Source of the DNA: JAMOQA01 sp964420365
GTDB taxonomy: Bacteria > Acidobacteriota > Polarisedimenticolia > J045
Assembly: GCA_964420365.1 (NCBI GenBank)
Contig: CAYQTA010000015.1
Span: 22,163 to 86,162 of the forward strand
Length of the DNA: 64,000 nt
Reading direction: 5' to 3'
The notes beneath the pieces are model-generated. The model ran no database searches, was not told where the DNA came from, and saw only the letters and a program-made list of their open reading frames with translations. Shown here piece after piece: positions 8,211 to 16,998 of this stretch (position 1 is its first letter; each line of letters begins with the position of its first letter). Both the position numbers and the translations under genes were made by a program.

Positions 8211-8972
8211 GTGATGCCCAACCCGATGCGCTTCCGGGGCTTCCGCCCCCTGGTCGCCCTGGCCGTCGCCGCGTGCTGCCTGCTCCCCGTGCCGCCGGCA
8301 GGGGCCCGCTCCCGCCGTGAACCGCCGCCGCCGGAGCTCCAGGAGGTCTACCGCCTCCTCGACCACGCCCGGGAGACGATCCACACGTTCCGGGCCGACC
8401 TCACCGAGACGCGCCGGATGGCGATGCTCGAGAGGGAACAGGTTTTCCGGGCGAAGCTGGCGATGGACCTGCCCGGGAGGATCCGCCTCGAGTACGTCGC
8501 TCCCGAGCGGCGCGTCTACGTTCTCGAGGACGGACGCCTGACCGGCTGGATCCCGTCCCGGAACCGGGTCGAGAAGATGGACCTCTCGCGTCGGAAGAAG
8601 CGGATCCAGCGGTTGCTCGCCCTCGGGCAGGACGGGGCCTCCCTCGAGAAGGAGTTCCGGGTGCGTCTCGCCACGGACGAACCGCGGGAGGGGACGGCCG
8701 AACTGGTCCTCGTTCCCCGGTCCCGCAGGATCCGGCGCCGGGTCAGGGAGATCCGGCTCTGGATCGACCGCGAGCTCGGCATCCCCCGGGTGATCCGGTA
8801 CACGACCGGTGACGACAACGTGGTCGAGATCAGCCTCTCCCACGTGGAGATCAACCCCGAGATCCCGGCGCAGGTGTTCCGCCTGGAGGTGCCCGAGGGG
8901 GCGAAGGTGGTTCGCGGGCTGCGTTCCCTCGGGTTCGGCGAGCTGGCCGAGGCGGGGGAGGACGTCCGCTGA
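8211..8972 (+). CDS. LolA-like outer-membrane lipoprotein carrier
   Basis: The protein has 253 residues with a signal peptide (about 1-33) and a LolA-type half-barrel: an N-terminal helix (LLDHARETIHTFRADLTETRRM), a strand pair RIRLEYVAPERRVYVLEDGRL, and a central segment ending near LWIDRELGIPRVIRY. LolA-fold proteins carry lipoproteins or other lipids through the periplasm. GTG at 8211 or ATG at 8214 can start; GGAG lies 9 bases before the GTG. A TAGACT box (8157-8162) and a small GC hairpin (8172-8190) lie upstream. Its stop overlaps the MoxR start (TGATG), so the two are coupled. Arg-rich composition is somewhat unusual. Confidence 0.7.
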   Translation: MMPNPMRFRGFRPLVALAVAACCLLPVPPAGARSRREPPPPELQEVYRLLDHARETIHTFRADLTETRRMAMLEREQVFRAKLAMDLPGRIRLEYVAPERRVYVLEDGRLTGWIPSRNRVEKMDLSRRKKRIQRLLALGQDGASLEKEFRVRLATDEPREGTAELVLVPRSRRIRRRVREIRLWIDRELGIPRVIRYTTGDDNVVEISLSHVEINPEIPAQVFRLEVPEGAKVVRGLRSLGFGELAEAGEDVR

Positions 8973-9811
8973 TGCGGGAGCGGGTCGTCGTCGACGGGAC
9001 CGAGCTCCTCCTCGCCCCGCCCGACGAGCTGGACTGGGAGTGGGTCGGCCGCCAGGACCTGGTCGACCAGCTCCTCGCCTGCTGGATGAAGCTGGCCGAC
9101 GATGACCTGCCGTTGAACCCGCGCCTGGTCGGGCCGCCCGGGGTCGGGAAGACGACGCTCGCCTGCGCCGCGGCCCGGCGGCTGGGGCGCGAGGTCTACG
9201 TCTTCCAGGCGACGGCGGACACCCGGCCCGAGGACTTGGTCGTCAGCCCCGTCCTGGACGAGGACGGCAAGGTCCGGTACGTCGCCTCCCCGGTCGTCAG
9301 CGCGATGATCCGGGGCGGCGTGGCGATCCTCGACGAGGGGAACCGGATGAGCGAGAAGGCCTGGGCCTCCCTGGCGCCCCTCCTCGACCATCGCCGCAGC
9401 GTCGACTCGGTCCTCGCGGGGGTGCGGATCCGGGCCCACGCCGACTTCCGGTTCTGCACGACCATGAACGACGACGCGTCGACCTTCGACCTCCCGGAGT
9501 ACATCTCCTCGCGACTGTCGCCGCGCGTCGTGGTCGACTGGCCGGACGCCGAGGACGAGCTGCGGATCCTGGCGAGCCGGCTCCCCTTCGCCCCCGAGGA
9601 GCTGCTCCGCCAGGTGGTGGCGTTCCTCCAGGAGGCCCACCGGCGGGACGAGCCGTTCACCGTGCGGGACGGGATCAACCTCGCCCGGTACGCGATGAAG
9701 CGGGCGGTCCAGGCGGGCGAGGAGCTGGACGCGGCGATCGCCTTCCTGCCGGAGGCCGCCCGTGCGGTGCTCGGGGAGGAGAACCTCCCCGGCGACGACC
9801 GCGAGCCCTGA
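8972..9811 (+). CDS. MoxR-type AAA+ ATPase
   Basis: The 279 residues contain Walker A GPPGVGKTT (about 52-60), Walker B with AILDEGNRM (about 113-121), and a C-terminal lid. The segment GKVRYVASPVVSAMIRGG is typical of MoxR/CbbQ ATPases, which act as chaperones for metal-cofactor or VWA-containing complexes. The ATG overlaps the stop of the lolA-like gene and the next gene starts 9 bases after its stop, so all three form one operon. The usual VWA-domain partner is not seen nearby; the DUF5682-like neighbour takes its place. Confidence 0.85.
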   Translation: MRERVVVDGTELLLAPPDELDWEWVGRQDLVDQLLACWMKLADDDLPLNPRLVGPPGVGKTTLACAAARRLGREVYVFQATADTRPEDLVVSPVLDEDGKVRYVASPVVSAMIRGGVAILDEGNRMSEKAWASLAPLLDHRRSVDSVLAGVRIRAHADFRFCTTMNDDASTFDLPEYISSRLSPRVVVDWPDAEDELRILASRLPFAPEELLRQVVAFLQEAHRRDEPFTVRDGINLARYAMKRAVQAGEELDAAIAFLPEAARAVLGEENLPGDDREP

Positions 9812-9819
9812 CCGGCGCC

Positions 9820-11796
9820 ATGCGCGATCCCTGGGACGTCGAGGCCTGGCCCCACGAGCGGCGGGGGGTGCGGGTGCTTCCGGTGCTCCACGGCGTGCTC
9901 GAGTTCGCCCGGGCGGTGCGCGCGCACCTCGACGGGTGGCGGCCCGGGCGCGTGATCGTCGAGATCCCCGCGCCGGTCGAGTCCGCGTGGCTCCGGGCGG
10001 TGGGAGAGCTGCCCCGGCCCCGCGTCGTCCGGGTCGAGGAGCAGGAGGGCCCCCGGACCGGCGAGGTCTCCTGGCTGCTCGTCGAGCCGGCGGATCCGCT
10101 GGCGGAGGCGACCCGCCGGGCCCTCGAGCTGGGCATCCCGGTCGCGTGCGCGGACGCCTGGGCGCCCGGCTACCCGGCCCGGCGGGAGGCCTGGCCGGAG
10201 CCGGCCGCGATCCCGGTCCTCGGGTACGCCCGGTGGGTCGAGCAGGTGCTGCCCCTCGTCGGGGCGCGGGGGGGTGGCCCGGAGGACCGGCTCCGGGAGC
10301 GGAGCCTGGCGGCGGCGGCCCGGGAGGCGGCCGACCGGGGGGAGCGTGTCCTGCTGGTCACGGGCCTCGCCCACCTGCCGGGGATCCTCGCCGCCCTCGA
10401 CGATCCCCCGGTGACGCCGCTGCTCCGCCGGGCGCGCCTCGGCGTCGCCGTCCTCCCGCTCCACCCGGACAGCCCGGTCGAGACCTGGCGGGAACCTCCC
10501 TTCGTCGCGGCCGCCTGGGAGCGCGCCCGGGCCGGCGACCTGCCCTGCCGGTACGCTCCCCCGGAGAATCCCCGGGAGGCGATCGTCCTCGCGTTCCCCG
10601 GGGTGCGCGTGCCGGGGCCCCACGCGCCGCCGGGGGAGGAGGACCCGGACGACGCCGAGGAGCGGGCCGCCCGGGAGCGGGGGGAGGATCTCCTGGCCCG
10701 GCCGAGGCTCCTCTACCGGCTGGTCGCGCAGGCGGCCCGGTTCGCCCGCGAGACCTCCGGCACCGAGCCGGAGCCGCGGGAGCGGCGCCTGCTCCACCGG
10801 TTCGCCGGGCGGATGGCGCTCCTGCGCGGCGGCCTCGCGCCGGACCTCTACGAGCTGGTCGTCGCCGCCCGGGGGGCGGTGGACGATGCCTTCGCCCGGG
10901 ACCTCCTGCACCTCGCGGGGTACTGGCCCCACGCGGCGCCGGAAGAGGGGGGCGTCCGGCTCACCCCCGGGAACCTCGGGGTCCCCTCGCGGCTGGTCCG
11001 CCTGCGGCCGCGGCTCGACCGGCTTGCCGCCCGGCCCGGGCTCGCGTCCCGGTTGCGCGACGCCCTCGAGGACCTGCGGCGCGGGATCGGCCGGGGGATC
11101 TGTTCCCACCGCCCGGAAGACGTGGTCATCGAGGCCCTGGGGGCGGAGCTGCGCGAACGGGGCGCCGTCCGGGCGTCCCGGGCCGGCGAACGGTCGGTGC
11201 CGTTCGAGACCGGCCTGGGGGACGGGATCGACGCCCGGGAGACGCTGCGACGGATGCCGGTCGACGGCCGGGTCTGGATCCGGGAGACCCTGCCGGTGCG
11301 GGGAAAGGTCGGGGCGGTCGTGATCGTCTTCGACGAGGACGACGATCCCCGCCGGGAGCGCTACCCCTGGTGCGAGGTCTGGCACGGGGAGCACGAGGAG
11401 GAGTCGGACATGGCGTACTACGCCACCGACCCGCTCCCCGGGATGGTGGCGCCGGGGATCCACCGGGCGGAGTACGGCGGGTTCCTGCTGGTCTGGCCGC
11501 CCTGGCGGCTCGGGGACGTCTGGCACGACCCGGCCTACCGACCGATCGCCCGGAACAAGCCGGAGCGGTTGATCCTCGGGGCCCTCGACTACTCGCAGGA
11601 ACCGCTGGTCGTCGTCGTCGCGCCGCGCCCTCCCCGCGCGGCGCTCAAGGGCATCTCCCGCCGCCTCGGTAAGAAGATCGTCCACGTTCCCCTCGGGGCG
11701 GTCTCCCGGGAGAAGCTGCGCCGGGTGCGGACGTTCCACGTCCTCGCCGGGAAGTCCCTGCGCCCCGTCGCCGAGGAGCTGCTGGATCCGCCCTGA
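9820..11796 (+). CDS. DUF5682/TraB-like protein, partner of MoxR ATPase
   Basis: This 658-residue protein has no signal peptide. Its start (VLPVLHGVLEFARAV, then a VIVEIPAPVES strand) and the later RVLLVTGLAHLPGIL recall the TraB/DUF5682 group, whose members begin with a conserved His-containing turn and an xIxEgP strand and are found next to MoxR ATPases. The middle is helical and Arg-rich. The C-terminal third (about 460-658) has a separate alpha/beta look, with an acidic FDEDDDP stretch and EVWHGEHEEESD. No enzymatic function is established. Position 9 bases after moxR argues for a shared complex. Family assignment is moderate. Confidence 0.55.
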   Translation: MRDPWDVEAWPHERRGVRVLPVLHGVLEFARAVRAHLDGWRPGRVIVEIPAPVESAWLRAVGELPRPRVVRVEEQEGPRTGEVSWLLVEPADPLAEATRRALELGIPVACADAWAPGYPARREAWPEPAAIPVLGYARWVEQVLPLVGARGGGPEDRLRERSLAAAAREAADRGERVLLVTGLAHLPGILAALDDPPVTPLLRRARLGVAVLPLHPDSPVETWREPPFVAAAWERARAGDLPCRYAPPENPREAIVLAFPGVRVPGPHAPPGEEDPDDAEERAARERGEDLLARPRLLYRLVAQAARFARETSGTEPEPRERRLLHRFAGRMALLRGGLAPDLYELVVAARGAVDDAFARDLLHLAGYWPHAAPEEGGVRLTPGNLGVPSRLVRLRPRLDRLAARPGLASRLRDALEDLRRGIGRGICSHRPEDVVIEALGAELRERGAVRASRAGERSVPFETGLGDGIDARETLRRMPVDGRVWIRETLPVRGKVGAVVIVFDEDDDPRRERYPWCEVWHGEHEEESDMAYYATDPLPGMVAPGIHRAEYGGFLLVWPPWRLGDVWHDPAYRPIARNKPERLILGALDYSQEPLVVVVAPRPPRAALKGISRRLGKKIVHVPLGAVSREKLRRVRTFHVLAGKSLRPVAEELLDPP

Positions 11797-11850
11797 CCGC
11801 GCCGTGGGAACCGTCGGTCGTGGCCGCGCGGTGCGCGTTCGCTGGATGAT

Positions 11851-11922
11851 GCGCGGCGCTTCGCGCCGCCCGGGTCGCCTGCCGGCGACCCCTACGAAAC
11901 CCCCGGGTCGCCCGCCGGTCCC
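11851..11922. repeat. Dispersed palindromic intergenic repeat, copy 1
   Basis: Two adjacent palindromes make the element: GGCGC-ttc-GCGCC around 11854-11866, then GGGTCGCC-tgcc-GGCGACCC at 11872-11891, followed by CTACGAAAC and a degraded GGGTCGCCC. Related copies lie at 16878-16988, 40406-40471 and 47341-47473, always between genes. This is a REP-like family; transposition or RNA-level function is not known. Confidence 0.7.
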
Positions 11923-12006
11923 CGACGCAAACGGTTCCGGGGGGTAGAATCGATCCGTCCCACCGCAATCCGTCGTGCACGACGACCACGCGAAGGAGGC
12001 CAGGCG

Positions 12007-12666
12007 ATGGCGAAGAAGATCGGCGTGATCCTGTCCGGTTGCGGCGTCTACGACGGCTCCGAGATCCACGAGGCCGTCCTCACCCTCCTCGCCCTCGACA
12101 AGCGGGGCGCCGAGACGGTGATCTGCGCGCCGAACGTGCCCCAGATGCACGTCGTCAACCACCTGACCGGCGAGGTTGCCGAGGGGGAGACCCGCAACGT
12201 CCTCGTCGAGTCCGCGCGGATCGCCCGGGGGGCCATCCGTGACATCGCCGAGGTGAAGGGAGACGAGCTCGACGGGCTGATCATCCCCGGCGGGTTCGGC
12301 GCCGCCAAGAACCTCTGCGACTTCGCGGTCAAGGGGCCCGACTGCTCGGTTCACCCGGAGGTCGAGCGGCTGGTCCGCGAGGTCCACTCCCAGGGGAAGC
12401 CGGTGGCCGCCGTCTGCATCGCCCCGGCACTCCTCGCCCGGATCCTCGGCGGGGAGTCCCCGGCCCTGACGATCGGCAACGACGCCGAGACCGCGGCGGC
12501 CCTCGAGAAGATGGGGGCGAAGCACCTCTCGTGCCCGGTGACCGACCGGGTGGTCGACGAGGAAAAGAAGCTGATCACGACGCCCGCGTACATGCTGGCC
12601 CGGGGGATCGCGGAAGCCGCCGAGGGAATCGACAAGACGGTGGCGACGCTCCTCGAGATGGCCTGA
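12007..12666 (+). CDS. elbB: ElbB-type DJ-1/PfpI-fold glyoxalase
   Basis: The 219-residue protein aligns end to end with ElbB (isoprenoid biosynthesis-associated glyoxalase). The start ILSGCGVYDGSEIHEA, the centre DGLIIPGGFGAAKNLCDFA, the nucleophile elbow AVCIAPALLA with the conserved cysteine, and the DEEKKLITTPAYMLA segment are all diagnostic. DJ-1 superfamily members act on reactive aldehydes or as stress chaperones; ElbB itself has glyoxalase activity in Escherichia coli. GAAGGAGGCC precedes the ATG and a TAGAAT box lies at 11945-11950. It is monocistronic between repeat copy 1 and the DUF4139 gene. Confidence 0.92.
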   Translation: MAKKIGVILSGCGVYDGSEIHEAVLTLLALDKRGAETVICAPNVPQMHVVNHLTGEVAEGETRNVLVESARIARGAIRDIAEVKGDELDGLIIPGGFGAAKNLCDFAVKGPDCSVHPEVERLVREVHSQGKPVAAVCIAPALLARILGGESPALTIGNDAETAAALEKMGAKHLSCPVTDRVVDEEKKLITTPAYMLARGIAEAAEGIDKTVATLLEMA

Positions 12667-12720
12667 CGGGCAGGCGGCCCGGGTGCCGTCCCGGGCCGCG
12701 CCGCCCCCGGAGGTGTGCCG

Positions 12721-14355
12721 ATGACGGTCCGTGCCCGCGTGTTCCGTGTCCTGCTCCCCGTCCTCGCCGCGGCCCTGGCCGTCCCGGCCCTCGCCGGCGG
12801 CCCCGCCGTCCGGGTGACCCGCGCCCGGGTCTACCTCGACCGGGCGGACGTCACGTACGTGGTCCGGGTCGAGGTCCCCGCAGGGGCGACGACGGTCCGG
12901 GTTCCCGGGATCTCCCGGCGGGCGGAACGGGATTCCCTGCGCGTGCGGGCCCGCGGCGTGCCGGCGGAGATCGTCTCGGCGGCCCTCGTCGAGGAGGCCC
13001 GCGAGCCGGAGGACACCCCCGCGTACCGGGAGGCGCGGGCCGAGGTGGAGCGCCTCGAGGCGCGGGCCGAGACCCTCGAGCATGCGCTCACCGACCTGCA
13101 GATGGTCCGGGGTTTCCTCGGCCGGCTCGATCCGTCGGACCTGGCCGGCAAGGATGGCACCGGCCTCGCGCCCCAGCGCCTCGGTGCCACCGCGTCCTTT
13201 CTCGCGGAGCGGCTCGCCGCCCTGCGCGAGCAGCGGGAGAAGCTGCGGGCCGAGGCGCGCGAGGTGGACCGGGAGCTCGCGGTGGCCCGGGCGAAGCTCG
13301 AGGCCCTCGGGAAGGAGAAGCCGATTCGAACCCTGGCGGCGGCGGTGGACGTGGTCGCCCGGAAGGCGGGAGCGCTGGAGGTAGAGGCGACGGTTACCCT
13401 GCGGGGGGTCTCCTGGCGGCCCGCCTACCGGGCGATCTACGACCCTGCCCGGGGGACCGTCCGGCTGGCGGGAGAGGGCGTGGTGCGCCAGGACACCGGC
13501 CTCGACTGGCGCGGGGTGGAGCTTTCCTTCTCCACCGCCCCGGCGAGCCGGGGGATCGAGCCTCCCCGGCTTCGCCCGCCGGTGCTCCACGTCGGCGAGA
13601 CGCCGCCTTACCGGAAGGCCATGGGGGGCAGGGCGGAGGTGATGGCGGCGCCCCAGCCCGCGGCCCCGGTGGAGAAGACGCTCGAGATGGATCGGACCGC
13701 CACCCGGCGGACGGCCCGGGCGACCCGGGCCGCCTGGAACGTCGTCTACGAGGTTCCGGGGACGGTCGAGGTCCCGGCCGACGGGAAGGAACATCGTTTC
13801 CTGCTGTGGGAGCGGGATCTCCAGGTGGAGCGGACCTGGATCGTCGTCCCGGAACGGTCCCGGGCTGCCTGGCTGGTGGCGAAGGGCGAGGTTCCGAGCG
13901 ACCTTCCGCTCCTCGCCGGCGATGCGCGCCTCTTCCTCGGCGACGACTACGCGGGTACGACCCGGATCAGCGCGCTCGCACCCGGGGCCGAGCTGACCCT
14001 CCCCTTCGGGCGCGACCCCCGGGTCGAGGTCGACTGGAAGGCCCGCGTGCCGAAGGGATCGACCGAGGGGTTCTTCGGTCGGAAGCGGCAGCGGGTCCGC
14101 GCCTGGACCGCCCGGGTGACGAACCACGCCGACGAGACGGTACGGGTGCGGCTGCTGGGCGCCGTGCCGGTCTCGTCCGACGAGCGGATCGTCGTCACCG
14201 TGCTCGAGGGAACGACGGCAGGGTACGAGAAGGACCCGGACCGGGAGGGGATCCTTCGCTGGGAGTTCGAGCTGGCGCCGGGCGCCTCGCGGGAGGTCTC
14301 GCTGGAATACGCGGTGCGCTGGCCGAAGGACCTCCGGGTCTGGCCCGAGCCCTGA
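12721..14355 (+). CDS. Secreted DUF4139/MuiA-like protein
   Basis: There are 544 residues with a signal peptide (about 1-26). An N-terminal DUF4140-like beta domain (VTRARVYLDRADVTYVVRV) is followed by a coiled coil (about 100-200) and a large DUF4139 domain whose hallmark VSWRPAYRAIYD is present. This architecture is that of the mucoidy-inhibitor MuiA family, found in bacteria and eukaryotes, whose biochemical role is unknown. The start was set to the ATG with GGAGGTGTGCCG upstream. Confidence 0.82.
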   Translation: MTVRARVFRVLLPVLAAALAVPALAGGPAVRVTRARVYLDRADVTYVVRVEVPAGATTVRVPGISRRAERDSLRVRARGVPAEIVSAALVEEAREPEDTPAYREARAEVERLEARAETLEHALTDLQMVRGFLGRLDPSDLAGKDGTGLAPQRLGATASFLAERLAALREQREKLRAEAREVDRELAVARAKLEALGKEKPIRTLAAAVDVVARKAGALEVEATVTLRGVSWRPAYRAIYDPARGTVRLAGEGVVRQDTGLDWRGVELSFSTAPASRGIEPPRLRPPVLHVGETPPYRKAMGGRAEVMAAPQPAAPVEKTLEMDRTATRRTARATRAAWNVVYEVPGTVEVPADGKEHRFLLWERDLQVERTWIVVPERSRAAWLVAKGEVPSDLPLLAGDARLFLGDDYAGTTRISALAPGAELTLPFGRDPRVEVDWKARVPKGSTEGFFGRKRQRVRAWTARVTNHADETVRVRLLGAVPVSSDERIVVTVLEGTTAGYEKDPDREGILRWEFELAPGASREVSLEYAVRWPKDLRVWPEP

Positions 14356-14469
14356 TCCGGCGTTTCCCGGGCCCGCGCCCGGGGTGGCGTTGACCATCGG
14401 TCGGACGCTGGTCTCCGGCCGGAGGCGGCGGTATTCTCCCGCGGTCCCGCCCGCGCCGGAGGGTCCGCC

Positions 14470-16875
14470 ATGACCCGTGCCCCCCTGTTCGCCGCCCTTT
14501 TCCTCGCCGTTGCCTCCCTGCTCGTTCCCCCGGTCCCTGCCGGGACTCCCGCCGTTCCGCGCGTCCCGAAGACCGCCGCCTGCGACGCGGTGATCGTGGT
14601 CGTCCCGGACGGCCCTGCCGACTGGGTCCGCCACGTCCAGGGCCTCGCCCTCGCCGCCCGGATCGGCGTGCCGGTCGTCGTCGCCTTCGAGGACGGCGCC
14701 GACGGTCACCCGGGCGGTCTGTCCGTCGCGGAGGCCCGGCGCGACGTGCGCGAGATGGACGCGGTGCGCCCCGCGGAACTGCGCGTCGACGACCCGGCGC
14801 GTCTCCGCGGACCGGGCGCCCTCGCCTGGCTCGCCGACGAGGCCCGCTCGGCCTGCCTCCGGCTCGCCGCCGGGGGGCCCCGGCACCTCGGATTCCAGGA
14901 CGAGGTCGTCGTCGTTGGACGACGCGTCGAGACGACGATCGCCGAGCTGCCGTCCAGCGTCGACGTGGTCGACGAGGAAGACGTGGAGGCGACCCAGGCG
15001 ACTACCGCGGGCGACCTGCTCAGGGAGACCCCCGGCGTCAGCCTCGCGGACACGGGAATCGCCGGCCAGCAGCGGGTCTTCATCCGCGGCCTCGGCAACC
15101 AGCGGGTCCTCGTGCTGATCGACGGGGAGCGGGTCAGCTCCCAGCGGGACCGGCGGGGAGCGCCGCTGCTGGTCGAGCCGGACGACATCGAGCGGGTCGA
15201 GGTGCTGAAGGGATCCGGCTCGGTGATCTACGGGTCGGACGCGATCGGCGGCGTCGTCAACATCGTCACCCGCTCCGGCAGGGAGGAGCAGGTGCCGTTC
15301 GGAGGCGAGGTCGGCGTGCGCGTCTCCGGGGCCAACGACCTGGTCCAGCGGGCCGTCGCCCTGGCCGGGAAGGTCGGCCGCTTCGACTACCGGGTTTCCT
15401 GGGCGGACACCGATGCCGAGGAACGGGAGACCCCCCGGGGCACCCTCCCGAACACCCAGTACCAGTCCAGCGAGCTGGCGGCGCGGTTCGGCGCGGACCT
15501 CGCTCCCGGGGATCGGCTGGAACTTCGCGCGGAGCGGTACCGGTCCGACGACCTCGGGATCTACACCGGCGACCCGGACTTCCTGTTCACGCTTCCCTGG
15601 TGGGACCGGGACCGGGTCAGCCTGCGGCTGGAACACGTGGGGCGGCGGGGCCCGGTGAAGGTCGCCCGATTCCGGGTCTCCCACGCGACGATCGACAAGG
15701 CCCTGGCCAGCACGATTCGCATCCCGATGGGCCCGATGGGAACGATGGTGTTGACGAGCCGATCGGAGTCCGAGACCACGGAGGACGGGTTCGCCGGCCA
15801 GTTCGTGCTCGACCTGGGTCCCTGGGAGATGACGACGGGCGCCGAGCTCCGGACCGACGTCGCCCGGGGCCCGGCGACGCGCACGACGAACTTCCCGTTC
15901 CCGAGCACCGAGGAGTACGTCCCCGTCGACGCCCGCCAGACCACCTTCGGCGCCTTCGCGGACCTGGTGCGCGGCTGGTCGCGGGGTGACCTGGACATCG
16001 GTCTCCGGTGGGAGCAGGTGCGCACGAAGAACAACGCGTTCGGGGACTACCGGGAGCCCGGCGAGACGACGGACGCGGCCTTCACCGGGGCGTTCGGCGG
16101 CACGTGGAACCTCCGGGGCGGCTGGTCCCTCTACGGGCACCTGTCGTCCGGGTTCCGCGTGCCGTCCCTCCTCGAGCTGTACTACGAGAGCCCGGCCTGG
16201 TCCGAGGCCGGCATCGCCTACGGGAACCCGGACCTGGACCCCGAGCGGTCGTACGAGGCGGAGATCGGCTTCCGCGGCCGGAGACGGCACTGGGTCTGGC
16301 AGGGCTCGGTCTACGGGACCTGGCTGCGGGACATGATCGAGTTCCGGCGGGTGCCGAGCCGGCTCGTCCCCGGCGGCTGGGACTACGTCTACGACAACGT
16401 CGGCAAGGCCCGGATCCTGGGCCTCGAGGGGCGTCTCGAGGGCCACTTCGCTCCCCACTGCACGGGCGTCGTCACCGTTTCCTGGTCCCACGGGGTCGAC
16501 CGGGTGGAGGGTGACCCGGTCTTCGTGCCGCCGCTCTCCGTCGTGACGAACCTGCGATGGGACGGGCACCTGGCCGGCGGCCGGTGGCCGGCCTGGGTGC
16601 AGGTCGACCTGCGCTGGGTCGACGGGCAGGACCGGGTGCCGTACGTCTGGAACCCGGACGGGACCCGGGACCGGGCGGAGGAGGCGCTGCTCGTCTCCCA
16701 CGAGTTCGCGACCGTGGACCTGGCGATCGGCCTGCGGACGCCCCTCGGGGGGCGGGTCGTCGCGGTCTGGACCCTCCGCGGCAACAATCTCCTCGACCGC
16801 TGGTACGAGGAGCCGTTCTCCGCGGTCCCCCAGCCGGGCCGGCACGTGGTCGCCTCGGCCCGCTTCCTGTTCTGA
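14470..16875 (+). CDS. TonB-dependent outer-membrane receptor with extra N-terminal domain
   Basis: The 801 residues comprise a signal peptide (about 1-24), an extra alpha/beta domain (about 35-135), a TonB-box-like DEVVVVG (about 146), a plug domain (about 155-265: LLRETPGVSLAD, FIRGLGNQRVLVLIDG, VIYGSDAIGGVVNIVTR) and a 22-strand barrel ending in Phe (ASARFLF), as the BAM complex requires. The extra domain (DAVIVVV, LALAARIGVPVVVAFEDG, AVRPAELRV) resembles cell-wall-binding repeat type 2 units rather than the usual carboxypeptidase-regulatory-like domain. The substrate is unknown; the barrel is closest in style to cobalamin/siderophore receptors. GGAGGGTCCGCC precedes the ATG. Confidence 0.88.
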   Translation: MTRAPLFAALFLAVASLLVPPVPAGTPAVPRVPKTAACDAVIVVVPDGPADWVRHVQGLALAARIGVPVVVAFEDGADGHPGGLSVAEARRDVREMDAVRPAELRVDDPARLRGPGALAWLADEARSACLRLAAGGPRHLGFQDEVVVVGRRVETTIAELPSSVDVVDEEDVEATQATTAGDLLRETPGVSLADTGIAGQQRVFIRGLGNQRVLVLIDGERVSSQRDRRGAPLLVEPDDIERVEVLKGSGSVIYGSDAIGGVVNIVTRSGREEQVPFGGEVGVRVSGANDLVQRAVALAGKVGRFDYRVSWADTDAEERETPRGTLPNTQYQSSELAARFGADLAPGDRLELRAERYRSDDLGIYTGDPDFLFTLPWWDRDRVSLRLEHVGRRGPVKVARFRVSHATIDKALASTIRIPMGPMGTMVLTSRSESETTEDGFAGQFVLDLGPWEMTTGAELRTDVARGPATRTTNFPFPSTEEYVPVDARQTTFGAFADLVRGWSRGDLDIGLRWEQVRTKNNAFGDYREPGETTDAAFTGAFGGTWNLRGGWSLYGHLSSGFRVPSLLELYYESPAWSEAGIAYGNPDLDPERSYEAEIGFRGRRRHWVWQGSVYGTWLRDMIEFRRVPSRLVPGGWDYVYDNVGKARILGLEGRLEGHFAPHCTGVVTVSWSHGVDRVEGDPVFVPPLSVVTNLRWDGHLAGGRWPAWVQVDLRWVDGQDRVPYVWNPDGTRDRAEEALLVSHEFATVDLAIGLRTPLGGRVVAVWTLRGNNLLDRWYEEPFSAVPQPGRHVVASARFLF

Positions 16876-16877
16876 CG

Positions 16878-16988
16878 GGTCGCCTGCCGGCGACCCCTAC
16901 AAACCCCTCGGGTCGCCTGCCTGCGACCCCTACGAAACTCACGTCGCGCGTTTCAAGGGTTCGTGTAGGGGCGGCCGGCGGGCCGCCC
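16878..16988. repeat. Dispersed palindromic intergenic repeat, copy 2 (three hairpins)
   Basis: GGGTCGCC-tgcc-GGCGACCC (16878-16897), a second imperfect GGGTCGCC...GCGACCC (16910-16928), and GGGCGGCC-ggcg-GGCCGCCC (16969-16988) lie in tandem between the convergent TonB-receptor and ArsA-like genes. The outer hairpins have inverted flanks (CTAC on one side, GTAG on the other), suggesting a bounded element. They could also stop transcription from both sides. Confidence 0.7.
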
Positions 16989-16998
16989 GACGGTGCCT

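Noticed and set aside
9196..16845. An uninterrupted minus-strand reading frame of more than 2,500 codons
   Set aside because: It lies antisense to moxR, the DUF5682-like gene, elbB, the DUF4139 gene and the TonB receptor, all with clear motifs. Its composition is Pro/Arg/Gly/Asp-rich without motifs, as expected from strong GC bias.
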